Source of the DNA: Caprella mutica | Lineage: Eukaryota > Arthropoda > Malacostraca > Amphipoda > Caprellidae | Direction of reading: 5' to 3' | Assembly (NCBI GenBank): GCA_947561585.1 | Contig: CANNZV010000252.1 | Span: 62,001-126,000 of the forward strand | Length of the DNA: 64,000 nucleotides | Shown: piece after piece, positions 1 to 11,752 of the stretch | Position numbering within the stretch: position 1 is the stretch's first letter | How the letters are laid out: every line of letters starts with the position of its first letter | Translations under genes and position numbers: made by a program | Notes under the pieces: model-generated | The model's input: the letters and a program-made list of their open reading frames with translations, nothing else | What the model was told of the DNA's origin: nothing | Databases searched by the model: none

Positions 1-1198
1 ACCTCTAAATAGACCGTCAAACTACCCCCTAGCAATAAATGTGTCCTACTAACTATATTCACATGTTCGTTATTCGATGTGTAGGACTACCTATCTATTG
101 TGATGATTGTACTTTGTGAAATAGGGTTCAACTGGTTGGATATATTACGCATGGACGTTTTTTTACATGCCGCTGCAAGGAAAATAGAGTATGAAAAACG
201 CTACGGTAGAATAAACGTATGTGTTTTGTATGTAAGCTTAGATTGGGCGTTTTTCATGCTGTATTCATGTTGTAAAAAAACCTCCCGTGTGAAATAAACC
301 TCATAGCTACATGCGATGTGTACCACAGCACATAACTAAACCTCAATGTGTTCCATTTTCTACTCACTTCACACACTACTCCCAATGCTCTCTGTTACTT
401 TATTTAGTTATTAGATAACAGTTCCTCTGCCTAGTAGACACTCGTACAATGTATCTATTTAGGTACATTGGGCAGAGTTGAGGCTTGGAATCTACAAACA
501 TAGTCCTGCGGCAATATAATTCCTCATTCCCATGCAGATGATATATAGCATTGCCACAACTTTTCATGATGGTGAGATGAAAGTCAAAGATTTGAATTTC
601 CAATCCTTTTTTAAATCTTTTTTCAATTTGCTCCATTTTATCCTATTTACTCAATTCAAATAATTGATCGTCGATATGAATAATATTTCTAGCCAAAATA
701 TCTCTTTCATTTGTATGTTTCCCCTATTGATCGACTCCTTTATTTACGAATATCAATGAATAATATACTTAGAAATATTGTGAATAACTAATTCAGATAT
801 GCGCTAGGCTCCGATTTAGTTTTTTGCTTTGTTAGAAGGTAATTTGTTTGCTGGGGGTGAAACAAGAGAACTCGATATGCTTCGTGAATATTGCTTGGTG
901 TAGAAATGGTGGCCGGTCATTTGATTCCCAGACATATTTTTTGTTTGGTCATATATTTAGCGATTTTTATTTCTATATAAAAATTGCCATTTACTATTAA
1001 AATAATAAATAAAACTTGTTTGACATCTAGTATTTATATTATAATTTTTTTATATAATGAATATAATAACAGAATTCAAACAGCTAGAACTTATTATCGC
1101 AACAAATTAATTATTTTTATTTACAAATAATTTACATTTACAACTAGTCATAAAACATCTTACAGGTGATAGTAAATATTAACCAACTCTTGCAAGCT
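1..1198. other. AT-rich unique sequence
   Basis: No recognisable gene. Open frames of 65 codons (100-297, plus) and 78 codons (400-636, minus) show no motif I know and are the length expected by chance in AT-rich DNA. Confidence 0.6.
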
Positions 1199-1246
1199 AA
1201 AGTTAGGTATATTCACTTCGCAAGCTAAGAGAATATACCTAACTTT
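1199..1246. repeat. Perfect 16-bp inverted repeat (stem-loop)
   Basis: The left arm AAAGTTAGGTATATTC (1199-1214) is exactly complementary to 1231-1246, with a 16-nt spacer. The word GCAAGCTAA occurs just before the left arm and again in the spacer, so a short direct repeat is interleaved with the palindrome. This may be the core of a small foldback element; its function is unknown. Confidence 0.8.
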
Positions 1247-1800
1247 CAGTTAAGCAGTTTCTTTCGTAACTATTACAAACTTTATGATCATGTAGATGGT
1301 ATAGATTGAAAATCATTTTATGGTAAATAATATACTTAAATTATTTAACCATAAAAATTATTTTTTATTTCCTACCTGCATGATGATAATAATTGTAATA
1401 TAGTTACGACATAGAAGCTTAACTGAAAACTACCGATAAAATAGTCAAATGTTACTCCTCAACTAGCTCCTATTATACCAGGAGAAATAATTACGAGACA
1501 TGCTCCCGATTTATTTGATTAGTCATATGTGCTAGTTATTATAATTGTGGGGTATACCTGTACATTTGATTTTACCATTGAATATTTTTTGTTGCCGGAA
1601 TGTAAATTTGATAGCATATATACTGTTACTTATTTGAATTTATTTGTTTAATATTAAATTTCTTGTTAGCTGTTTTTACCATTTTAACTTAGTTTCTTTA
1701 TAGAACTTCCTAGGCTGTAAGGTGCATATTTCTATTATATGTTAAATAATTAATATATTCACATATAATAAATGAATAGTAGGTGTATAAACGGAAAATA
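1247..1800. other. AT-rich unique sequence with a small inverted repeat
   Basis: An imperfect inverted repeat lies at about 1314-1361 (ATTTTATGGT...ACCATAAAAAT). Nothing else is recognised. Confidence 0.5.
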
Positions 1801-1926
1801 TGACCGGGAATCAAATGACCGGGGATCTTTTGACCTGGAATCAAATGACCAGGGATCTAATAACCGGGAATCAAATGACCGGGGATCTAATAACCGGGAA
1901 TCAAATGACCGGGGATCAATTGACCT
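1801..1926. repeat. Short tandem array, about 15-17 bp half-units
   Basis: Alternating segments of the type GACCGGGAATCAAAT and GACCGGGGATCTAATA repeat about four times as a roughly 33-bp dimer. A 135-codon minus-strand open frame (1759-2166) runs through it and reads the repeat as S-F-D-S-R/D-P-R words; it is not a gene. A related-looking phrase (GACCGGTAATTTG) occurs near 14382. Confidence 0.75.
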
Positions 1927-3355
1927 AGACCCGTAGAAATAGTTCTTTGGATTAAGGTACTTAGATCTACTAGTTGAGAAGTGACAGTTGACGTGGTTAG
2001 GAAACATCCACCATATAGGTTCATTGAACAGAAACACTTCAGCAAGGTACTTCTCAACCTTTTTAACTATGTCTAGAGAGATTATCTGAGGAAAACGTTT
2101 ATTGGCTACAAATAGATAGATAGCAGAGGGTTGTAACATATCACTCGTTTGTGTCAATACTGTCATCTCTAAAAACGTTATTTTTCAGGAGAGACATTTT
2201 AGTACATGTAATTTACGTACATTTAATGGTATATCGTTAGGACATTTAGCCTCTCTAGCGGTACATTTTAGAGCTACAATTGTGAAACTTTCATCAAAAT
2301 AATCAGTATTTTAAGATTTATTCTATATGAATATCTCGGAAAAACATGTTTTTGTGTTTATGAAGTTGTCTTGCAAATGAGTGATGCTCTATTGGAGAAT
2401 TGAGAGAGAGGGCAGAACAATCTACTGAAACAGGAGGGAGTTTAGAAAGAAGTTAGTCGTAATAAGTTAGAGGCAGTGTTAGTTGCTATTTATATTTGAG
2501 GGGAAAGTGTCTCTCATTATAATAGTTAAGTCATTGTTTTCTGGTGTTGTGATTTAGTTACATGAAGAATATGTAATGTGACAGCCTCACTGAAAGCATC
2601 TGTCTTCTTTTCCAACTTGACGATTGATATTCCATGTGAATGTTTATATTTCATATGTTCGAGTGACTTCCACAAAGCCATGCAGAAGTAAGATCAATAG
2701 CGAAATTAGTTTATTATAAGTTGTTGTTTCATTAATACCCTCGTAAATACAAGAACTTTTGTGATAAAAGTACATTTTAACTTATTTTCGAATAAGGCGA
2801 AACCATAATGTTTGAATGGCATATAACTACAATCATGAGATAAAAATTGACTAGCTACAGTAAAAGGTAATTATAAAAATATACAGTCATGCGGTTAAAT
2901 CCCAGACAGTCAAATCGTATCCAAATGAAATGAATCCATCAATTTATTCCTAATTGTCATTTACCCGATATGATTTAATTAATTTGCTTGCAGTATAAAA
3001 AGCTCCCATTTTAATTTCTCCCCGTAAAGCTTCAATTGAATTAAATGCATTGGTGCTATTAAATGCACTGTTCCGGAAAATGGATCTTTTCGGTGTAAAT
3101 TATTCGTTTGTTATTGGCGTAATGAATTGGCGACTGTGGCGCAACATCGGAGGAACTGATTGGGGAAAAAGGTAGATTGCCTCCGGGTGAAGGAGGATTA
3201 GGGTGATTAAAAAGAGGGAGGAGGGTGAATGGATGGATTAAATGGACTATCATGAATGTGATTAAAATGGCAATTATCCACCAGCCAGAGTCCCTCAGGC
3301 TGGGGTGAGAGAAAACGTTACCCCGCCTGAGCCGTGATGCTACTAACCTTCTAAC

Positions 3356-3360
<5 letters not shown>
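1927..3360. other. Unique sequence, no gene seen
   Basis: AT-rich. A short stretch at about 2190-2270 repeats variants of GACATTT and GTACATTTTA. A 118-codon minus frame (3059-3415) covers the GA-microsatellite side and has no recognisable domain. Confidence 0.5.

Positions 3361-3387
<27 letters not shown>
3361..3387. repeat. (GA)n microsatellite
   Basis: About 13 uninterrupted GA dinucleotides. Confidence 0.95.
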
Positions 3388-4013
3388 TTAAAAACAGACC
3401 GTATCCTATCCACAATCCATCACTTTTATGCTAGAGATACTCCACCGCACTCCACCTTCAAGGCTCCTCCTCTCATTTTCCCACTAGTGTTGGACATCAA
3501 CCACCTGTATAGTGTTATAGGCTGTGCCTAATGTTACCCTCAACTCAATGGCTAGTCCTCTTAAATTACTTCCTAAACTTCTCAGCAATCTTCTCACGAA
3601 AGGCAACACAGTTCTAACCAAAGAGGCTACACATGGGTTATGGTACAAGAGAACCACTGGGTTTAGTATCTTTCACTAACTCATCCTGTGTTGTGGGGTA
3701 GTTTTACAACCTTCACACTGCAATAAAGTTCCTAAACTGCCATTTTCTGCTGCCCCCTAAAACCTCTTGAGCAAAGAAAGTATCAAATTTCCTTTAGAGA
3801 GATAATTACCTTCAAATAACCACCCGATCTGAAAACTGAAAAGTAGACTTATTACTGTATACATAGAAAAAAGATACTGAAGAAGAATATGGATTATATT
3901 GTTTAGTACCTAACCAGTGTTTAATCTATAGTAAGTGATTAAAGCCACTCTGGTGTGGTAGGAATTAATTAATCCATTTCTAGGAGGGAGTGAAGCGTGT
4001 AAACACTACATAG
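3388..4013. other. Unique sequence, no gene seen
   Basis: Slightly higher GC than its surroundings. No open frame of note and no repeat recognised. Confidence 0.5.
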
Positions 4014-5734
4014 TTACATTCCTTTATTAAATGCACATACATACCTTTATTAAATGCACATACATACCTTTATTAAATGCACATACATACCTTTATTAAA
4101 TGCACATACATTCCTTTATTAAATGCACATACATACCTTTATTAAATGCACATACATACCTTTATTAAATGCACATACATACCTTTATTAAATGCACATA
4201 CATTCCTTTATTAAATGCACATACATTCCTTTATTAAATGCACATACATTCCTTTATTAAATGCACATACATACCTTTATTAAATGCACATGCATTCCTT
4301 TATTAAATGCACATACATACCTTTATTAAATGCACATACATTCCTTTATTAAATGCACATTCATACCTTTATTAAATGCACATACATACCTTTATTAAAT
4401 GCACATACATACCTTTATTAAATGCACATACATTCCTTTATTAAATGCACATACATACCTTTATTAAATGCACATACATACCTTTATTAAATGCACATAC
4501 ATACCTTTATTAAATGCACATACATTCCTTTATTAAATGCACATACATTCCTTTATTAAATGCACATACATTCCTTTATTAAATGCACATACATTCCTTT
4601 ATTAAATGCACATACATTCCTTTATTAAATGCACATACATTCCTTTATTAAATGCACATACATTCCTTTATTAAATGCACATACATACCTTTATTAAATG
4701 CACATGCATTCCTTTATTAAATGCACATACATTCCTTTATTAAATGCACATACATTCCTTTATTAAATGCACATACATTCCTTTATTAAATGCACATACA
4801 TTCCTTTATTAAATGCACATACATACCTTTATTAAATGCACATACATACCTTTATTAAATGCACATACATTCCTTTATTAAATGCACATACATACCTTTA
4901 TTAAATGCACATACATACCTTTATTAAATGCACATACATACCTTTATTAAATGCACATACATTCCTTTATTAAATGCACATACATTCCTTTATTAAATGC
5001 ACATACATTCCTTTATTAAATGCACATACATACCTTTATTAAATGCACATACATTCCTTTATTAAATGCACATACATTCCTTTATTAAATGCACATACAT
5101 ACCTTTATTAAATGCACATACATTCCTTTATTAAATGCACATTCATACCTTTATTAAATGCACATACATACCTTTATTAAATGCACATACATACCTTTAT
5201 TAAATGCACATACATTCCTTTATTAAATGCACATACATTCCTTTATTAAATGCACATACATTCCTTTATTAAATGCACATACATTCCTTTATTAAATGCA
5301 CATACATTCCTTTATTAAATGCACATACATTCCTTTATTAAATGCACATACATTCCTTTATTAAATGCACATACATTCCTTTATTAAATGCACATACATA
5401 CCTTTATTAAATGCACATACATTCCTTTATTAAATGCACATACATTCCTTTATTAAATGCACATACATTCCTTTATTAAATGCACATACATACCTTTATT
5501 AAATGCACATACATACCTTTATTAAATGCACATACATTCCTTTATTAAATGCACATACATTCCTTTATTAAATGCACATACATTCCTTTATTAAATGCAC
5601 ATACATTCCTTTATTAAATGCACATACATTCCTTTATTAAATGCACATACATTCCTTTATTAAATGCACATACATTCCTTTATTAAATGCACATACATTC
5701 CTTTATTAAATGCACATACATTCCTTTATTAAAT
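4014..5734. repeat. 23-bp minisatellite, about 75 copies
   Basis: The unit contains CCTTTATTAAATGCACATAC followed by AT. Copies are almost identical. The main polymorphism is one A/T site (CATACC or CATTCC), with runs of one type indicating block duplication. The unit length is not a multiple of three and it carries TAA, so no frame stays open. Confidence 0.97.
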
Positions 5735-5868
5735 TCCTCCATTAGGTTGTTAGTAAGCTCTACAGTTTATTGTTATTGTGTTGTTATTCTCTGTTCGCTG
5801 CGGGGCCTTCGTAAACTCTGTGGAACTCTGTTATTTTTGAAATTTAGAAACAATTGGAAATTAATGAA

Positions 5869-6465
5869 AACTATGATGGTATATAGAATGGAATAAATCA
5901 CACTATGGTGGTATATAGGATATAATAAATCACACTATGGTGGTATATAGGATACAATAAATCACACTATGGTGGTATATAGGATACAATAAATCACACT
6001 ATGGTGGTATATAGGATAGAATAAATCACACTATGGTGGTATATAGGATAGAATAAATCACACTATGGTGGTATATAGGATACAATAAATCACACTATGG
6101 TGGTATATAGGATACAATAAATCACACTATGGTGGTATATAGGATAGAATAAATCACACTATGGTGGTATATAGGATACAATAAATCACACTATGGTGGT
6201 ATATAGGATACAATAAATCACACTATGGTGGTATATAGGATACAATAAATCACACTATGGTGGTATATAGGATACAATAAATCACACTATGGTGGTATAT
6301 AGGATAGAATAAATCACACTATGGTGGTATATAGGATAGAATAAATCACACTATGGTGGTATATAGGATACAATAAATCACACCATGGTGGTATATAGGA
6401 TACAATAAATCACACTATGGTGGTATATAGGATACAATAAATCACACTATGGTGGTATATAAGAT
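5869..6465. repeat. 32-bp minisatellite, about 18-19 copies
   Basis: The core is AATAAATCACACTATGGTGG then TATATAGGATA. A variable base (GATAGA or GATACA) marks two monomer types in short alternating runs. The first copy (5869-5891) is more diverged. It starts only about 135 bp after the 23-bp array, with unrelated sequence between. Confidence 0.96.
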
Positions 6466-7722
6466 GAATTGTTCATTTCTAATCTAACTCTATTCCTACC
6501 CTAATTTTCATTTATTTTTGTACCTTTTCCTCACTGGTTCCATAATCCTGTGACAGGAAGTGCAATATTGCCATTTTCCCTCTAAGTTCTTGTTCCAAAG
6601 TTCCAAACCCTTAGGCTGTCTAATCAACTAAAAGGCGGATTGTTTGTCAAAATATTCGCTTGAGTGGGTGTCTGGAAATAAAATAACTGAGACTTTTATA
6701 CCTTCTTAAATGCGATATTTTAGAGCCACTTCATTATCCTTCAAAAGAGAAAACTGTTTAGGGGAATTTTATCAGGACTCATATTCTCTCTATATAGTGA
6801 ATTAGATAACCATAGCACTAGTCTGGTATTTTCGTTGTTTCTGTCAATTTTTCATTAGTAAATCGTCCAAATAATTCGTCTATGACTCATTTATGTGAGC
6901 GAAACTGTTATCTTTTCATATTGAATTGAGAGCATAAATAAGCATGAAGTACACACGATGGCTTTAGAAGTAACTGGTGTAGCATCTGAAATGCATTGCA
7001 GAGACACCTGCTGTTCACATTGTCTCTACTAGCACGTGACCTCCTTACCAAAGATACGCCGGCGAGGAACTGGCACGGGAAAACTTAATTTCAAATGTTT
7101 TGTTGGGACAGTGCTTCATCTTAAATGTCTTGGTAAGGGACAGTACCGTTCAGCCAATTGTCCGTCAACTGTAGTATCGTTATCTTCTTGAGTTATTTTA
7201 TTAATCACAGTGATGATGTTAACACATTGACTGTCGTATGCTCAAAATGCAGTCTAACCAGAATGACGTTTCCATCAATTTTCTGTTATTGCCTCTGTAT
7301 CTCATGTCCCACGACAGCCAAAGAGCTGAGCATCTCTGTGTGTGCCTAGTGATACTGTCTGTGTGGATAACACAGTGGTATAAATGTGGTACACACGTCA
7401 CAATTCAATTCGGGTTTGAAGTATTCCTTATTTCTTCATAGATATTGAAAATATTTACCAATATTTGTATAATTAAAGTGTTTTTATTGAAATGTAAAGC
7501 TTGTAAACTGTGAAAAATTAGACGTTTTCCCTATCGTTGAAGTAACTTTAGATATAACAGTTCGGTTTACTATTTAACGAGTTTATAAGAAACGATCCAG
7601 TTCTCAGAAATTTCTGTTTTATTTTTCGGATATTAGTTTTACTTTCAATAAACAGATTGAAAAGAAGATGATGTATCTTCACTAGTCTTACCAAACTATC
7701 TGATGATACTTTGGTTGCCTCG
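6466..7722. other. Unique sequence, no gene supported
   Basis: Overlapping 60-67-codon frames on both strands at 7158-7441 have no recognisable family and no coding context. The segment at 7015-7085 is locally GC-richer, but no element could be defined. Confidence 0.5.
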
Positions 7723-8001
7723 TCATTGGATGCGGCAGATGATACGTCATCAGAGAAGAGATAGATAGTCTCTGATTAAAATACATTATTTTGATGTACC
7801 TTAGTGCATCTATGAACAGTTAAAAAAGTATTAAAAAATTATATATTCTCTTGAGTAAAATAATGCAGACGCTCTGTACATATAGCCAATCACAGACTAT
7901 ATATCTCTCTCTTCTGGTGACGTATCATCTGCCTCATCCAATCACGACTCGTTCTCACTCTCTCTTCTGATGACGTATCATCTGCCTCATCCAATCACGA
8001 C
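7723..8001. mobile_element. Foldback (MITE-like) inverted repeat with partial tandem arm
   Basis: The left arm 7723-7777 (includes GGCAGATGATACGTCATCAG) is the imperfect reverse complement of 7889-7944, with a 111-nt spacer. The tail of the right arm is duplicated in tandem with a 53-bp offset (7908 and 7961, TCTCTTCTG...). The arms carry TGACGTATCATC and CCAATCA words. A similar combination (GATGACGTGGCAGAG with CTCTCTGATTGG) is at 54933-55050. A non-autonomous hairpin transposon is the simplest reading; no target duplication was found. Confidence 0.6.
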
Positions 8002-8040
8002 TCGTTCTCACTCCTCGTCATCATCAATAGTGTTAAAGTT

Positions 8041-8080
8041 TAAAATAATCATTGCAGTCACTCCTGCAATGATTATTTTA
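8041..8080. repeat. Perfect 17-bp stem-loop
   Basis: TAAAATAATCATTGCAG (8041-8057) is exactly complementary to 8064-8080, with a 6-nt loop TCACTC. A second small stem (TTAACTTC/GAAGTTAA) follows at 8096-8122. No U-tract or gene end gives it a terminator role. Confidence 0.85.
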
Positions 8081-8122
8081 TTTCATTTTTTATGCTTAAC
8101 TTCAAAATAGAAAGTGAAGTTA

Positions 8123-8594
8123 ATTTTCGACTATTATCAATAAGCTACAGGTAGAATAATGAATATTGCGACTGCACAAAGTCAATTCTCTACGGATATG
8201 ACATGGCTAAATTATTCATAAACTTCATATATCATTCTCCTTGTGATTACTTATTCGTGAGACTGTAGCTACTGATGGTAATGAACTCTTCTACGTTTGT
8301 GATGAAAAGAAACACTCTAAATATTTGGCTTTGGATGTTAGTTTTTATTGCAAGCGAATGATGCAAACTATGTATATATTTGGTCTGTTTTTTAATATAT
8401 ATTTTTAATATTATTTTTATATTTTGTTAGTTGTACATGAAGAGAAATTTGTTGGACCATAAAATGCTGAAAAATATTAATGCATTTTCTTCTAAAATTT
8501 ACATTCATGTTCATTAATCATTAATTTATTTCTGTTTATTTTATCTATGATATTACCCAATAGATAAATTATCTAATATATTTTAATTTTTCAG
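8123..8594. other. AT-rich unique sequence leading into a splice-acceptor-like tract
   Basis: No open frame of note. The last 30 bases are T-rich and end in TTTTTCAG at 8594, a good metazoan 3' splice site by eye. Confidence 0.45.
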
Positions 8595-8618
8595 ATTCAT
8601 CTTCCGAAAGCTCAGTCG
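8595..8618 (+). other. Candidate 24-nt microexon
   Basis: The segment is bounded by TTTTTCAG (ending 8594) and GTGAGTAC (starting 8619), near-consensus acceptor and donor sites. Its length is a multiple of three. In one phase it reads (D/N)-S-S-S-E-S-S-V-(G/A), an acidic serine-rich peptide typical of linker microexons. The other phases also lack stops. Without a transcript this is only a candidate: chance pairs of splice-like sites occur in 64 kb of AT-rich DNA. Confidence 0.3.
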
Positions 8619-9340
8619 GTGAGTACATTTAATTTTTATCGTATTTTCTAAACCATTCAAAGGTTTTCGGATTTTGAAATCAATTTTCCTCCCCAATTTT
8701 TCCATTGAAGAGTTTTTCTTCTTCACCTAATGTCACATCTCTCTAAATTGGAAAGTAAATATTTAAATTTAAACTACAAAATCTATGTTGATTTCATATG
8801 CACCAATTCTTAGTTTTCGGTCACTTTATTCTAATATTTCTTTGAGTAGGCCTATTTAGTAGGCCTATTTTATAATTAAAAATGCCATGCAATATTATAA
8901 CATAGAGTGTGATTCTTTGGTACTACAACCAAATTCTTGTGGTTGTTTATGCCCACCACCAACCATTGAGCCAATTTATTGGTTGACTCAGTAACTTTTA
9001 TTTCATTGTTTGGTAGAAGTTGATTGTTTTATTTGAACTCTTTTGATGTCATTGTTTTTGTGTCCTGTACTCAAAAGTGAAAAGTTATTATAGATATTGT
9101 ATGTCCTTCAACAGAACATTTTAATATATCTAATTTTATGATACTTTTAATGCATTAAATTCAAGATCTTTCTTTTTATTTATCATTTTAGATATTATTT
9201 CCCATCTCTATATCACCGTTGTATCTAGTTGTGATACATGACGCGTTTGGTGGAGAAAAGTCCTAAGGAACAAACTTGAAATGAAGTTCTCATTGAAAAG
9301 TTATCCTAGTAACTTCTTTTGTGTCCCTACTAAATATTAG
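8619..9340. other. Unique AT-rich sequence
   Basis: It contains a short direct duplication of GTAGGCCTATTT (about 8848-8871). No gene is recognised. Confidence 0.5.
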
Positions 9341-9530
9341 CAACTCATTCCAACTCATTCCAACTGATTCTAACTCATTCCAACTCATTCCAACTCATTC
9401 CAACTCATTCCAACTAAATCCAACTAATTCCAACTGATTCCAACTAAATCCAACTCATTCCAACTAATTCCAACTGATTCCAACTAAATCCAACTCATTT
9501 TAACTGATTCCAACTCATTCCAACTCATTC
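9341..9530. repeat. 10-bp minisatellite, 19 copies
   Basis: The unit is CAACTCATTC with CAACTGATTC, CAACTAAATC and CAACTAATTC variants. The register is kept exactly for 190 bp. Confidence 0.95.
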
Positions 9531-9599
9531 TTATCGAAGTTTCAGTTCAAATATTTCATCTACAAACTTTGGATGTTTCTTTTTAACAATTTTCTAATG

Positions 9600-9822
9600 T
9601 GGCTTGAGTCCATTCTACTCCAGCTGGTAAAACTCCGCCTTTTTACCGCACAGTTTACGCCTCTTCAATTAATTTTGTTAAATGAATGGAAAGCAAATTT
9701 GCAGTCTACACTAGCGTTTCTACCGCCTTACGTTCATTTAACCGTCATTAAACAAAGAGGAGTAAACTGGGCAGTGAAAACGCGGCGTTTTATCTACTAG
9801 AATTGTATGGGCTTTAGACTTT
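9600..9822. mobile_element. Foldback MITE with imperfect long inverted repeats
   Basis: The region around AAAACTCCGCC...ACAGTTTACGCCTCTT (9631-9667) pairs imperfectly with AAGAGGAGTAAACTGGGCAG... (9756-9792). Weaker pairing extends outward on both sides and also inward. It is GC-richer than its flanks, as expected for an insertion. The word GGAGTAAACT..GCAGTG recurs in reverse orientation at about 48672-48690, suggesting a dispersed family. The 75-codon plus frame at 9573-9800 is a by-product. Confidence 0.6.
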
Positions 9823-10093
9823 TCCTCCACCTGCCGCGTCAAAAACACACGCGTTGTAACTCTGTGAAGGTAGTACTGCATTGTGTGCAGCTGCAGTCTA
9901 ATAAATGCATGTGAAAGAAATGCAGTGATGGTTTACTTAGTTGTGTTGGTGCGTGTTTTACCTTCAGAACTGGCAGTGCGAGTTTGAAACATGATTTCTA
10001 TGTCAGACTTACTTTTTCATTCTTCAACAGATTAGTTGAGATGTTTGGAAACAGTGTCTGTCTCTATTTCAATACTATCGAAATACGATAAAG

Positions 10094-10145
10094 GGGGAGT
10101 TCTGCGTTATCGAACAGTTCTGCATTTTCGATCTTAGGTATAAGA
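10094..10145 (+). mobile_element. Solo arm of the GGGTAACTTACG hairpin family
   Basis: GGGGGAGTTCTGCGTTATCG, then AACAGTTCTGCATTTTCGATCT, matches the left arm of the complete copy at 38031-38152. No matching right arm was found nearby, so this looks like a broken copy. Confidence 0.5.
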
Positions 10146-10718
10146 AAAAAGTTTATTGTAATAAACTTTATCGTTTTCATCAATAATTTCTTTTCTTAAA
10201 GTAGTTTAGAAAAAAATAACTACAATGTTCAATATTTCGGTCATTTTAAGAATATACGATTATTTCAAATGTAGCGAATTGTACTCATGATAAAAATAAA
10301 TCCGATACATTTGAGAAAAGAATTTTAATCCTAGAGAATGTGTTTAGTAGCCTTCGTTAATTTTAAAATTTAAAACTTGTGTAAACTATTCAATTTTTCA
10401 ATATTTTTTAAATTTATTTTATTATATGTATAAGCAAAAACAAACCATTTCTTTTTACATCGCCTGGAAAAGTTCAGCTTCGACTATTTTTAGTTTAGAA
10501 AATGTCAGTGTGTGATGTGTGGCTGTCATTCCCATTTGGAATATTCCTGTTTTGAATATTCCTGTCATATCTATTGCCGTGAAGTCCCTATGGATTCCAG
10601 TTGCAACCACTAAAAGTGTCTGTCGGGCTGCAAATTTCACAGACACTTTGGCAGGGGCAGAAATGGACTCCAATTATATCCATGTCAGAAAGAAGGCAAT
10701 GTTTTACCTGTGCTGGTA
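10146..10718. other. Unique sequence before the 17-bp array
   Basis: An open frame of 159 codons begins at 10519 and continues into the array; its non-repetitive first part has no recognisable domain. A 72-codon minus frame (10455-10673) overlaps. No gene is supported. Confidence 0.45.
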
Positions 10719-10998
10719 TATGGTGGGGCCAGAGAGTTATGGTGGGGCCAGAGAGTTATGGTGGGGCCATAGAGTTATGGTGGGGCCAGAGACTTATGGT
10801 GGGGCCATAGAGTTATGGTGGGCCATAGAGTTATGGTGGGGCCAGAGAGTTATGGTGGGCCAGAGAGTTATGGTGGGGACAGAGACTTATTTTGGGGCCA
10901 GAGAGTTATGGTGGGGCCAGAGACTTATGGTGGGGCCAGAGAGTTATGGTGGGGACAGAGACTTATGGTGGGGCCAGAGAGTTATGGTGGGGCCATAG
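10719..10998. repeat. 17-bp minisatellite, about 16 copies
   Basis: The unit is AGAGTTATGGTGGGGCC with CATAGAG, GACTTATG and GGGACAG variants and a few 16-bp copies. Sixteen of the 17 bases (AGTTATGGTGGGGCCA) are the exact reverse complement of part of the 35-bp unit at 50379-50957. G-rich runs of four may allow quadruplex-type structure. Confidence 0.95.
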
Positions 10999-11010
10999 AA
11001 GATTAAGAGG

Positions 11011-11038
11011 AGTAAGGTATGGCCCACCATACCTTACT
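11011..11038. repeat. Perfect 12-bp stem-loop at the array edge
   Basis: AGTAAGGTATGG (11011-11022), loop CCCA, then the exact complement (11027-11038). The right half (GGCCCACCATACCTTACT) closely resembles the 50-kb array unit (GGCCCCACCATAACTTACC), linking this site to that family. Confidence 0.85.
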
Positions 11039-11568
11039 ATCTCTATAATGTTTTTTATTATTTAGTTTGACAATATATTATTTACGGTGTAACAGTATAG
11101 TTTCTACATAGAAAGATATATTATTTTGCATCCTGTCTCTGGACGCACTAAGCGGCTTAACATCACTCAGGCAATCGTACTACCTTCTCAGGGAAATATT
11201 TCCTCCACTTTTACTGCTAGTGCAATATAGAAACATTAGTTAATGTTCTTTTCATATCAATTCTATATTGTAGAAACATTAGGTAATAATATTTTTTTAT
11301 TCTTCTAAATCTAGTCAATATTATTTTATATCACAGCTCTAATAATGTATTGAAATATTCAACTCGAAAGAATGAGTGCAATTTATTCATAGTGTGCAGT
11401 ATTTTATAGATGCATTTCTAGCGTTGCATTGAATGTGATGACATATGTACTTATAGCAGAGGGTGTCAAGTTACAGTAAGTTATACTGTAACTCATGCAG
11501 CTGAACTATAACTCATATATTTAACTAAACTGTCATCATTACTACTAATTGAAGATACTTACTGTCTC
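11039..11568. other. AT-rich unique sequence
   Basis: No gene or clear repeat. TAGAAACATTAG-like words occur twice (about 11228 and 11272). Confidence 0.5.
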
Positions 11569-11752
11569 TCTGTACTATCTACAGTACTCTAATTGTACTA
11601 CCTACAGTACTCTAATTGTACTACCAACAGTACTCTAATTGTACTATCTACAGTACTCTAATTTTACTACCTACAGTACTCTAATTGTACTACCTACAGT
11701 ACTCTAATAGTACTATCTACAGTACTCTAATAGTACTACCAATAGTACTGTA
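11569..11752. repeat. 23-bp minisatellite, about 8 copies
   Basis: The unit contains CTACAGTACTCTAATTGTAC then TAC. Variation includes ATCTACAG, CCAACAG and CCAATAG. Confidence 0.93.

Noticed and set aside
3059..3415. 118-codon minus frame
   Set aside because: Passes through the GA microsatellite giving a Leu-Ser run; no domain.
4014..5734. CRISPR array
   Set aside because: Units are contiguous with no unique spacers, and the setting is eukaryotic. The same holds for the other arrays, including the 17/25-bp composite at 24209-25565, whose apparent spacers are repeats.
7158..7441. Three overlapping 60-67-codon frames
   Set aside because: Chance length, both strands, no family or context.
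8041..8080. Transcription terminator
   Set aside because: Stem-loop with no upstream gene and no bacterial context.
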